Below the pieces are notes generated by a model, which saw nothing but the letters and a program-made list of their open reading frames with translations, was not told the DNA's origin and made no database searches. Below, piece by piece: positions 8,755 to 16,756 of a stretch of 23,213 nucleotides of DNA; position 1 is the stretch's first letter; the number at the start of each line of letters is the position of its first letter. The DNA lies in contig ML978380.1 of NCBI GenBank assembly GCA_010015745.1, positions 1 to 23,213 of the forward strand, in the 5' to 3' direction. The position numbers and the translations under genes are program-made. This DNA comes from Setomelanomma holmii (taxonomy: Eukaryota > Ascomycota > Dothideomycetes > Pleosporales > Phaeosphaeriaceae).

Positions 8755-8806
<52 letters not shown>

Positions 8807-9848
8807 GCAACAGGGCCTCGACTAGAAGTGAACATGAGAGTGCCCTCCAATATAACGTTGCCTGGTACACAAGCGCTTATACCGCATGACCAAAGTTTCC
8901 AGGAGAATCCTCCTACATCAATTGAACCTCCAGCGAATGAGCATCAGGCTGCAAGCAGGGCAGCCACACCAACTAACGGCTTTAAACATCGTTTGACAGT
9001 CGACGCCAACTCCGCTAGGAAGAGGCACAAGACGGGCAATGAGGACGTACCAACTCTTTGTAGCGATACGGCAACAGCAGGACATAGCGAGACTCCGTGC
9101 CATGGCAACGCAGGACCAGATGGCCGAGTGAGACAGTCAAGAGGCATCCCCAATTATCAAGCAGTCACCACCTGTAGTACCGATGCTATGGTTACATCAC
9201 AGAGCCTACAGTCGTCTCGACGGACCAGCAACCACAACTCCCATGTTTCATCGTCAAGGTGGGGCACAGGCCGAGCAGCGACAAGCCAGCGTCAGGACTG
9301 TGATGAAGAACAAGAAGGTAAATCTCTCGAAAACGATTTTTTTTATATCTTGCTAATCTTACATTGAAGCCTCATCCGGTGATACCAACGTCGACCATCG
9401 ACCGCAACCGGATATCATGCGAGAAGATGAGCAGATTGACTCCACCACTACCTCAGAGGATGCGCTATGCACTCATGAAGACGGTCAATCCTTAGGCATC
9501 ATGTCTGCAGCAAATGTCCTTCAGTCACTGCAACATGACGGCCATGGCTATATGGGAGTTGCTGCAACCGGAACGTGCCAGCAGCTAATCTCCTTATACG
9601 CAAGCTCATTCCAGTTTGGACAGTCCTCGGAGCCTTCTTCCGATCCTGGGGATCGAACGCAATTGTCGCCAACCACTTTAGGCATGATCAGGACACAATA
9701 CGGTGCATCAGAGCATGGTAGTGCCGGGAGGGCAGCGAGCAGTACCGCAGTTTCGAACGATAACGAACTTCCTTCCCTTTGGGTCGCAGACATGCGCATA
9801 GGGAGCGAACGTTTGGGAGACCTCGATGTATTCTCTGATTACTACTAA
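7525..9848 (+). CDS. Large hypothetical protein with poly-Thr tract, about 690 aa, four or five exons
   Basis: Exons are 7525 (or the better-context ATG 7543)-7617, 7669-8375, 8422-9317 and 9370-9848, with introns of 51, 46 and 52 nt at good GT-AG sites that all keep frame. An in-frame TGA lies at 7975-7977. A possible fifth intron, 7889-7984 (GTACGC...CCCAG, 96 nt, frame-neutral), would remove it and give about 690 residues; otherwise the gene carries a nonsense mutation. The N-terminal part (SQELIQVLELFSPS, SFRQFFKKG) and the middle (HKSFLCRKSRLYFSN through LTDNDVEALCIYRQEKYPD) look folded. The second half is low-complexity: about 18 Thr from an ACA repeat, then Ser/Thr/Gln-rich sequence. 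I do not recognise the family; a nuclear or regulatory role would be a guess. It converges on the minus-strand gene at 9852, with only 3 bp between the two stop codons. Confidence 0.55.
8755..8806 (+). repeat. ACA trinucleotide microsatellite
   Basis: About 17 to 18 perfect ACA units in the reading frame of the gene at 7525-9848 encode a poly-threonine run. Length variation here would change the protein without shifting the frame. Confidence 0.95.
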
Positions 9849-9851
9849 TTT

Positions 9852-10450
9852 CTAATCATATGTCGGCTCGGTGAACAGTCTTTGTGTAAGAATTGGAGTA
9901 TCTAATGGCTCCGGCAGGTACATGACCCCTCCGAAAACTAAGATGACTGCACCATGCTGCAATTCCACTTCGTCTTTCTTTCCAGTCAGCTTGCTTCGCA
10001 GCTGTAACTTCGCGTTGCTGTTGAGGGTATGGAAAGGTTGGAAAATGATGATTTCGTGGTTGGAAGTCTCTAGCCAATTAGGTGGTTCCTGAGATATTGA
10101 CCGCGCTCTAAGTACTGCGGGCGGAAGTTCGTATTCTTTAGGCCTTGCCTTACGTATTTTCGCTCTCGCGAGGTCCCTCACCAGCTGCTGGACACTTCGC
10201 ACCTTGCATAGTATTAGCGAATGGCCCTCTTGGTATTGATCTGTATCAACCACACTATAGTTTCGTTGAGCTGAGTTCTGAACGCAGACGTTACTTCTCC
10301 AGGTATATACGATAGTGCAATTTTGGCTTGTACTGTGTCGTTCTCGAATTCCACATCCTTCCACTGATTGTCGGGCAACAAGGCGATCGTTTCGGAGATT
10401 TTGCTAGCTTCCTCCGCAAGACCTGTGTTTATGACCATGAAAAGTACCAT
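9852..10450 (-). CDS. Hypothetical protein, 180 aa, two exons
   Basis: Exon 1 is 10450-10311 and exon 2 is 10254-9852. The 56-nt intron (GTATAT...ACTATAG) has a CTCAAC branch-like site and joins TC|T to keep frame. The protein begins MVLFMVINTGLAEEASK, contains DNQWKDVEFENDTVQAKIALS before the junction and VRDLARAKIRKARPKEYELPPAVL after it, and ends LFTEPTYD. A short hydrophobic start (LFMVINTGL) is too weak to call a signal peptide; the second Met at residue 5 could also be the start. The C-terminal half (HEIIIFQPF, LQHGAVILVFGG) suggests beta strands. Family unknown. The model depends on the inferred intron, since two minus-strand frames must be joined. It is convergent with the preceding gene. 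Confidence 0.5.
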
Positions 10451-11182
10451 ATGGAGCCAATGTCGCGGTGCTGGAGGTCGAAGTAACGATCAGGCAGGGA
10501 AAGGCAGGCGTTAAGGTTTCGATATCACCAAAATGGCGTGTGAAGCATTCAGGATCATTCGTAGGCAACGTGGCGGTGCATGCGGGGCACTATTAACTTG
10601 CGCTAAATTACTAGACTTTTTCCGGAAAACCAATGCTCCCTCGCTCGCCTGCCATTGGCTAAAATAGCGTTGACAGCCCGTAAACGGAGCTAAAGGAAGG
10701 CTTGCAACTTAAGCGCATACGTGTTTACATCTTGCGCATGCTGCCTTGTAGAGGTAGAAGCAGATGCGAGGGTGCAAGGCAGAGGCGTGCAGGCGTGTTT
10801 ATAGTAGCGAGGGCGGATAGGGCAGAAGTTTCTTTAGAGCCAGCGCGAGAACAGTTTCGTCTGCAAGGCAAGTGTTTAGCTACTGGCGCAGTGTTATAGG
10901 AGGCGATAATAGCGATAATAGAGAGAGAGAGGGACATGGCCTGCCAGCCGGGCTCCTCCGGAGGCTCTGCCGACGGCTTTTTTTGGCGGCTGCACCGGGC
11001 TGTTCGTGGTGGTAATATTAGTATCGTAGTGTTTAGGTTTGGCGTTCGTCACGTACATTCCATCCCGACATCTTGGCATTGTTTCAACGAATAAGAACAG
11101 AGCTTAATTTCGACCAATGAGCATCGATTTCTTCATGCAACCAGAGCCCCAAATAGATAATAATATGCAGCTAAAGCTGCAA
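10451..11182. other. Intergenic DNA with GA run, no gene seen
   Basis: This is the upstream flank of the minus-strand 180-aa gene, with CCAAT and ATTGG motifs around 10630-10660. A GATAATAGCGATAATA stretch and a GA-dinucleotide run lie near 10906-10932, a GC-rich CTCCTCCGGAGG segment near 10952, and a run of seven Ts near 10978. An exact GCAGCT-AA-AGCTGC inverted repeat lies at 11167-11180. None of the short ORFs (60-70 codons) is convincing. Confidence 0.4.
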
Positions 11183-11220
11183 TAACACCCGAGAAGACTA
11201 ACACCCGAGAAGACTAACAC
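11183..11220. repeat. 16-bp tandem repeat, 2.4 copies
   Basis: TAACACCCGAGAAGAC occurs at 11183-11198 and 11199-11214, followed by a partial TAACAC. It ends four bases before the stop codon of the minus-strand ORF at 11224. Confidence 0.9.
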
Positions 11221-11223
11221 GAA

Positions 11224-11469
11224 TCATCGCGTCCCGTTAGGTGTTTGAGTGTAATCGACGAACACTCGAAGCTCTTGTGCGCTTGCAGAATTGTCGTTGA
11301 TTCGCAAGGAGCTCACAGAAGTCGTCGCTGGCTCTTGCGACGCTTGACTGGCCCCATTCCTCGTGTCCCCTTGAGTTTGGCAACTGCCACTATTCGCATT
11401 GCTACCACCTGCCTGACTTATAGAAGTAGTCCTTGGGCCGTTGGAAGAGTTGGGTAGATTGCTCGTCAT
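11224..11469 (-). CDS. Possible small Ser/Thr/Asn-rich protein, 81 aa
   Basis: The ORF starts MTSNLPNSSNGPRTTS and ends VFVDYTQTPNGTR. It is strongly polar (Ser, Thr, Asn, Gln) with no predicted membrane segment or signal, and looks disordered except for LRVFVDYTQ near the end. The reading frame is closed by a stop 10 codons upstream of the ATG. It could be the last exon of a longer minus-strand transcript that includes the hydrophobic ORF at 11980-12252, since several intron-like GTAAGT and TTNCAG/ACAG signals lie between, but I could not join them convincingly. It may not be a gene. Confidence 0.3.
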   Translation of the reverse strand: MTSNLPNSSNGPRTTSISQAGGSNANSGSCQTQGDTRNGASQASQEPATTSVSSLRINDNSASAQELRVFVDYTQTPNGTR

Positions 11470-11979
11470 GACGATAGTGAAGATGTTAAAGATAGTGGGC
11501 TATCATACAATATCTTACTAGAGCATACAGAGGAGCTAGGAATGTTGGCAGAGAAGTGAGGAAAGAATGATCAGCTTGCGTTAGGTACTGTGGTCGACAC
11601 GAGCCTCAAGCATTTCACCAGCGACTAACGGAGCGAAGAAGGTGATGAAGTGACAATCCTATCAGGACGAAAGGAATAGCTATTTTCGTTAGCGGAGGAG
11701 TAAGTGTGGTAGATCGACTTACCTCCAGGGACGGTGGCTATTCCTGTACGACTGATGATAATGAGTGAGAGCAGGGGACGAGATCGAAGTTGAGAAGGTT
11801 TGTGCCTGTCTTAGGTTAGTGGAATTGCAGAAAGAAGAGCTTGGATCGTCAGTGGAGAAGTAAATGTGAGATGTCCACTTGCTTCGGAGATAGTGGCTGT
11901 GACGATACAGTGAAGAGATATCTTGGACTACCAGGCTGACGGTGAAATTGAAACAGAAGCTGATAGAATCAGGATCAAT
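11470..11979. other. Region between two weak minus-strand ORFs, intron-like signals only
   Basis: On the minus strand I see a GTAAGT donor (GGAG|GTAAGTCG near 11725) and branch/acceptor-like CACTAACCTAAGACAG near 11810. The sequence is pyrimidine-rich on that strand, as in fungal 5' leaders. No frame stays open long enough to support a coding exon. It may be untranslated leader or introns of the 11224 gene. Confidence 0.3.
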
Positions 11980-12252
11980 TCAGCACGCCCTGATTCGGAG
12001 AGACTTGTGAGCACACGTTATGGTAGATGCTCCTGATCGCAAGAATCTGCTTACGAAAGATCGCGAACTTACACCAAATGTGGCGGTGATGAGAAACACG
12101 GAGTAAATCAGTGGACCTGACTCTGCTACCAAAGGGTGATGGGGCCGACGGGGATCGAGAGAGTCTCGAAGGTGTGAAAGGAGGATTGCGCTGAGCAAAA
12201 GGGAATGCGTAGTGAAGAAGAGGTCTTTGAGGAAGAAAGAGATAGAGATCAA
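11980..12252 (-). CDS. Possible small membrane protein or first exon, at most 90 aa
   Basis: The ORF starts MISISFFLKDLFFTTHSLLL and has two hydrophobic stretches, roughly residues 5-28 and 48-62 (LIYSVFLITATFG), compatible with two membrane segments. A good donor GTAAGT follows the codon for Gly in ATFG, so the last 30 or so residues of the open frame are probably intron. Downstream acceptors at about 11962 and about 11809 both give short in-frame tails, and I cannot choose between them. No family is recognised. Unspliced, it may be a chance hydrophobic ORF. Confidence 0.3.
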   Translation of the reverse strand: MISISFFLKDLFFTTHSLLLSAILLSHLRDSLDPRRPHHPLVAESGPLIYSVFLITATFGVSSRSFVSRFLRSGASTITCAHKSLRIRAC

Positions 12253-12650
12253 GTATGGACCTTTAAATCACTTTGTACAGCTTACACACGCTCCTCTCAT
12301 CGCCTAAAACCGCGCCTTCTCTTCGTGTTGTAAAGATCAGCCGTCTGCAGAAACGGCAAGCAAGTGCCATATGTTTGGATCGCATCAAGACGCACGCTCA
12401 ATGCAGCCATGTCTTCAACTTAATAGACACCCACCTGTAAGAAAAGCGGACGGATCAAAGGCACCGTAACGTGCGTTATTGTCTAGGTTCATCTAATCAC
12501 AAAAAGGAACGGCGTGCTTTGTTTCAACTGCGTAGATCGCAAGACTGCATGGCATCCATACCAAAACTAAATCTCTTTGAGCTTTAGCAAGCAAGATAGT
12601 GGCTCCTGTTGGTCTCATAAGTCTGCGCATTGACATTCACATTGATTCTA
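12253..12650. other. Intergenic DNA, no gene seen
   Basis: About 400 bases without a supportable ORF on either strand. It contains the upstream flank of the minus-strand ORF at 12252. No RNA gene or repeat was recognised. Confidence 0.4.
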
Positions 12651-12773
12651 GGCTCAACGCTTCAACCCTATGCTCAACCCTACGCTCAGCCCTACGCTCA
12701 ACCCTACGCTCAACCCTACGTCTTAATTCTACGTTCAACTCTACGCTCAACTCTACGCTCAATCCTACACTCG
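12651..12773. repeat. 12-bp minisatellite (CTCAACCCTACG), about 10 degenerate units
   Basis: Units of the type CTCAACCCTACG repeat from about 12651 to 12773. The left half is the more regular; the right half drifts to CTCAACTCTACG and CTCAATCCTACA. The ORFs across it (Ser-Thr-Leu-Arg repeats in one frame, Ala-Gln-Pro-Tyr in another) are by-products of the 12-bp period and I do not call them genes. Confidence 0.9.
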
Positions 12774-13239
12774 ACTTCATCATCTGGTCACGTGACAATG
12801 CGGGGCTTTCGGTAGCTGATCAGTCTTTGCGGAAGTAGATGGCCAACAAAACACCACGATCCCGTCTGGCATTTTCATATGCACCAGACAGGCGGACACT
12901 CTCTTCAACACTAGCATAGCTAGTTAATACGCTGCGACACCCTTATCCTCGGGGTCTACGTTACGGCCCAAAAGTGTGCGTGCCTGACGCTTGCGACAAA
13001 TCACATGGCTCCACGACCCCACTAACTTCGTTCTACAGCTCTCAGCCTTTTAAGCTCGGGAACTTCACCTTCAGCATCACATCCCAGACACGTACATAGC
13101 GCGATCTATGCTGTTACATCCACTATCAGCAAGTACACAAAACCTCAAGTCAAGGGACGCGACCACGCGAATTCGGGAGGCGCCAGCGTCACCACGCGCA
13201 ACACGAATATACCCCTTTGTCGTCAGAGTACTCAACTTG
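12774..13239 (+). other. Probable promoter and leader of the 13240 gene, no coding seen
   Basis: A GTCACGTGAC palindrome lies at 12786-12795. The region near 13010-13200 is C-rich and A-poor for G (many CAC, CCA, CAGC), like a fungal 5' leader, and ends at the ATG at 13240. No ORF of note. Confidence 0.4.
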
Positions 13240-13499
13240 ATGGTACGTCTCTTCTTAGAGAAACAATCCTCGTTCTAATTATTATTAATAGGCTTTCGAT
13301 CTCGATAACGTAAAACCCCTCGATCCGAACACGGATTTTTCAAACATAAAAGTGAATGACGTTAGTTGGGTAGAAGGAAGTGGCAAAGAAGTGCAGTGGA
13401 AAAACAGCGATGTCACGGTCATCGAGAAGGATAGCGATGGAAAGGAGCATTTCAAACCTCTCTCTAGCGGGCGTGATGGTTCTTTAATGCTTAACTCAG
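13240..13499 (+). CDS. 5' part of an unknown gene, truncated
   Basis: An ATG at 13240-13242 is followed at once by a 49-nt intron (13243-13291, GTACGT...TTAATAG with CTAAT branch site). The next exon then reads AFDLDNVKPLDPNTDFSNIK and continues through VSWVEGSGKEVQWKNSD to SLMLNS. It is clean and hydrophilic, with a possible donor G|GTATGT at 13499/13500. Beyond that the frame stays open but becomes unrelated hydrophobic sequence and then the NACHT-WD40 relic. I infer that the 3' part of this gene was replaced or separated. Family unknown. The lone ATG before the intron means the start depends on the splice being real; an internal Met encoded at 13352 is the alternative start. Confidence 0.45.
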
Positions 13500-13599
13500 G
13501 TATGTCTTTGTACATAGCAGGACGAAACCGTGCTATTGGAGTGTTGTCATCCTTCTATCGTGGTGGTGTCAGCACAATTTGTAGCGTGTGCATCATCGG

Positions 13600-14619
13600 C
13601 GTAAGCTATGTCAGCAGCAAGGAAACATATAAAAACACTAATGTGCATAGACTTCTGCACTTGTCCTTTCGCGAGTTCCTTGTCGACCCCCAAAAACAGG
13701 AGAAAAGCCCGTTCTGGGTTGACGAGTTGAGCACACACAAGAAGCTTGCATCTTGCTGTCTTGAGCTTATGTCTGGCCCAAGCGGCCTTCGTCAAGACAT
13801 GTGCGGCCTCTTAGGACCGGGAGTGCTAAGGAGCGAGATCCATTATGGGACGTTTGCTAGCACTCTGCCACCTGAACTGTAGTATGCTTGCCGCTACTGG
13901 ATTAGCCATCTTATACAGAGTCAACAGCACATTGGCGATGGAGACACGACGCACCTGTTTCTTCAGAAGCACCTTCTCCACTGGCTCGAAGCTATGATCT
14001 TCATGAGAGAGTCAAGCAGATGCATTCATCTACTTGACAGCCTCCAGGCACTTGCAGGCGTACGTTCTATGCACGATATGTCTTAGTAATGGGCTAATAT
14101 ACAGGGCAGCCTTCTGTAAGCATGGTTCAAAGCTTTCTCCAGGACGCTAAGCGGTTTGTGCTACTGTTCCAAACTATACTTGCAGATGCTCCTCTACAAA
14201 TCTATTATTCTGCAATCGTGTTCGTGCCGCAGACGAGTCTCATCCGGCGAACTTTCGAGCAGCAGGTGCCACATGAGGTTAGAATGCTGTCAATGAAGGA
14301 AGCAGACTGGGACGCGTGTCGCAGCACGCTGGAGGGCCATTCCAATTCAGTCATGGCGGTGGCCTTCTCGCCAGACGGGCAAATCCTGCACACTAATGCA
14401 GGCGACATTCCATTGTCATACCCCGCAATCGTGCCATCGCCTTCCTGGCAAAAGAATCAGTCTGCCAGTATTCTAATACAGGGTCAATGGATATTGCGTG
14501 ACCAGCAACGCCTTTTGTGGCTTCCATCTGAGTATCGATCATCTTCAACAGCAGTACACCTTGATGTAGTCTGTTTAGGTCTTCTATATGGCCGTGTAGT
14601 CTTACTTAAAGTTCTATAG
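13600..14619 (+). pseudogene. NACHT-WD40 (STAND/NLR-type) protein, 5'-truncated pseudogene with collapsed WD40 array
   Basis: From about 13640 the frame gives RLLHLSFREFLVDP, FWVDE, THKKLASCCLELM and, past a TAG, YACRYWISHLIQSQQ, FLQKHLLHWLEAM and LLDSLQAL. These are the conserved helical segments after the NACHT domain in fungal NACHT-WD40 proteins of the HET-E type. After an intron-like gap (14060-14104) the second frame continues SFLQDAKRFVL, DAPLQIYYSAIVFVP, then one WD40 start LEGHSNSVMAVAFSPDGQ, and directly the C-terminal tail LHTNAGDIPLSYPA...QWILRDQQRLLWLPSEYRSS...VVCLGLLYGRVVLLKVL. Lesions: no N-terminus or NTPase, TAG at 13880-13882 where Gln is expected, a frame change at the intron, and loss of all but one WD40 repeat. 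Intact relatives act in non-self recognition and programmed cell death; this copy cannot. Confidence 0.85.
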
Positions 14620-15133
14620 TGTTCTGCAGTGCACATTCGAGTCAGTCTTCTCGCATCAGTTATCTTACTCTATATATATTTTATACATTTATTCTGTTAG
14701 AGGGACGGAGATGCACACAACTATATACTTACGATATTTGCCACATAGAAGCTTCGAGAACACAATTACGTGTTGAATTCCTACAACTATGGTAGCCTAA
14801 GTTATGACAGAACATGATCGAGCGCCTTAGTTGTACTAACTATAGAATCTAAGTTATACCACTCTTCCTTCCCTCCCTAACTTACTGTTCAAGGGCAGAC
14901 TTTGGATATCCTCATTAATTAGCCTAAGCTAAGCCACAGTCCTAGCAGCCGCTAAAAATAGATTACGCAGAAATAATCACATAAAAGGTGCAGGAGCCGC
15001 CTTGTGCGAGCTTAGGTACTAATTACTACAGCAATCTTACGTAAACATAGGCATCGCGGCTGCTACAAGGCTGGACGTGATTTATACTGCTGTCGTATAA
15101 TCTGTAGGACATAATAGCACTCTTTAACAAGCA
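14620..15133. other. AT-rich intergenic DNA, probably decayed transposon
   Basis: TATATATATT, many TTAG/CTAA strings and stops in all frames fit RIP-type decay. It leads into the pogo transposase tail at 15134, so part may be that transposase's mutated body, but I could not recover a motif from it. Confidence 0.4.
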
Positions 15134-15373
15134 TTGCAGGCAGCATCTCAGGTAGCTGCTGAGGCCTCTAGAGCAGCTCAGCCAGCGAAGAAGGCTCGTA
15201 GTAGTGGTGATCAAGAAAGAGCCCAACCAGCTGTACAGCGTTGTGGGAACTGCGGAGAGACTGGGCACAATGCTTGCACGTGCAAAAAGGATACAGAGAT
15301 ATATTCTAAATTTAATAAGCGCATGACGTATATTGGCTCCTTGTTTGATAGCAATGAAATTGAAGATCTGTAG
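15134..15373 (+). pseudogene. Pogo-type DDE transposase, C-terminal fragment with CCHC knuckle
   Basis: The frame reads QAASQVAAEASRAAQPAKKARSS, then a zinc knuckle CGNCGETGHNACTC (C-X2-C-X4-H-X4-C) and the tail SLFDSNEIEDL before the stop. A basic linker plus one CCHC knuckle at the extreme C-terminus is typical of fungal pogo/Fot1-class transposases. The catalytic core is absent here; a core of the same class lies at 22349-23065. The fragment has no start codon of its own worth calling. It lies 248 bp from the 3' end of lamB. Confidence 0.75.
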
Positions 15374-15399
15374 CATAGGTTGGTTGTGCCAAGAAAAAC

Positions 15400-15433
15400 T
15401 GACCAGCTCGATGGGGTGACCAGCTCGATGGTG
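15400..15433. repeat. 17-bp tandem duplication, possible transposon subterminal repeat
   Basis: TGACCAGCTCGATGGGG (15400-15416) is followed by TGACCAGCTCGATGGTG (15417-15433), differing at one base. It lies 27 bp after the transposase tail stop, where the terminal repeats of a pogo element would be expected. The opposite end was not found. Confidence 0.7.
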
Positions 15434-15620
15434 GAATACGTTATCTCTTTTTAGTAAGTGTTATATAGAAGTTGTTGAGAGATACAGTTCGAAAGTCTTA
15501 GAGCTACTTAAGAGAGTAGTTAAGTTAGTGGAGATTGATTAAACGGCTTTTGGCCGGAGGTGCTTCTGCAGCCGAACTTGCTTTCACTTCTTCGATTGCT
15601 TGAAACTAGAAGACTGAAAT

Positions 15621-16476
15621 TCACGAGAAATGCTTCGCGTTGAACTCGTCGACCATTTCGCGTGCTGCCTTCACAATGTCTACAGCGCCCGGTGAGTCTG
15701 AGTGACAGCACATCGACACCTCGTAGTCACCCACAGGCAGCTGCACCTCTTCTCCCGTCACCGCAGTTACAGACGCATTCTCGATCTGACTTCGTACGTG
15801 CTTCTTCGTCTCATCGGGATGCCATGGCCTGTACATGGTTAGCCTCGAGTCGCGGCAGGTAGCCAATCGACTCACTTCTTCTTTCGATCGATCACGAGCG
15901 TCCCGTCTTTGTTGTACTTGACGTCGCCGTACAGCTCCGCCACGAACGGCAGTCCCATCTCTTTCGCAACCTCTTCGTGCAAGGTGCCAGCGAGTCCGAA
16001 CACCGTTGTGCCCTTTGGAACCCCAGCATACACGGCCCTGCAGACTTCCTTGTCCCGGTACATCATACCATAGAGCACGCCATGAGGCTTCACGTGGTGT
16101 AGCGGCACGCCCTCGGCGTCCAGGAACCCCTTCAGCGCTCCAATTTGGTATCGCACGGCGGCTGTCAGTTCCTCGGGCGACATCTTGATCTCACGGCGGC
16201 CGAAGCCCTGTATGTCGGGTAGGCCTGGGTGCGCGCCAACGGCGATGTTGTGCTTCTTACACGCGAGGACGGTTTGTTGCATGATCAATGGGTCGCTGGG
16301 CGCGTCAGCACGTGTGCTCATTCAGCTAGAAGAAGATCGAACCCAGCGTGGAAGCCGCACGCGACGTTGGCATGGTCGATGAGCGGTATCAGCTCATCGT
16401 CAGGTCCGCACTTGAAGTTCCCATAGCCTTCTCCGAGGTCGACATTGATCTTGACGGGGTGCTTGATAGCCGGCAT
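15621..16476 (-). CDS. lamB: LamB/YcsF family protein (5-oxoprolinase subunit A-like), 253 aa
   Basis: Exons 16476-16343, 16295-15876 and 15828-15621 are joined by two 47-nt introns that keep frame; the second has a textbook GTGAGT donor and GCTAAC branch. The protein shows the family hallmarks in order: INVDLGEGYG (residues 10-19), VACGFHAGDP (H43, D46), AVGAHPGLPDIQGFGRRE, HHVKPHGVLYGMM, and near the end VSMCCHSDSPGAV. Full length for the family (about 250). Bacterial PxpA works with PxpB and PxpC to open 5-oxoproline with ATP; in Aspergillus nidulans lamB is required with lamA for use of 2-pyrrolidinone. The start is supported by the conserved N-terminus. The gene is divergent from lamA with 280 bp between starts, as in A. 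nidulans, so shared nitrogen control is likely. No damage is seen. Substrate is inferred. Confidence 0.92.
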
Positions 16477-16756
16477 CGTGGTATAGTGAGTCGTCCGTGG
16501 CAGGCGTGGGATGACTGCCTCCCAACATCAACCAGTATCGTCTCATCCCCACGCGTGCCATGCTCCACGGTGGCGTCGATCGCATGGTCAAGGATCGATA
16601 ACCGGGGCTGAGCATCCGCGGGCCACAGCGGGGTCGCGACGAGATAGGAGACACGGCGGACTGGGGCGGGGTCGATGCGGCATTTCTCAGGTACTGGTAT
16701 CGCCGCGAGGTTGTGGGAAAGAAGGCGATTATATCTTCTGCATCGTCGAGGCCGCA
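16477..16756. promoter_or_regulatory. Bidirectional lamB/lamA promoter region with two GATA-factor type sites
   Basis: The 280 bp between the divergent start codons carries CGATAA (16596-16601) and AGATAG (16642-16647), both matching HGATAR, the site type bound by fungal AreA-class nitrogen regulators. I found no CCAAT box here, although CCAAT overlaps AmdR sites in the A. nidulans lam promoter as I recall it. No clear TATA box. Regulation by nitrogen status is inferred. Confidence 0.5.

Noticed and set aside
12599..12838. Repetitive ORFs (Ser-Thr-Leu-Arg or Ala-Gln-Pro-Tyr repeats)
   Set aside because: A 12-bp repeat leaves several frames open at once; there is no non-repeat domain to support coding.
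15026..15376. Minus-strand ORF of 116 codons
   Set aside because: It is antisense to the transposase tail with its clear CCHC knuckle and has no recognisable content.
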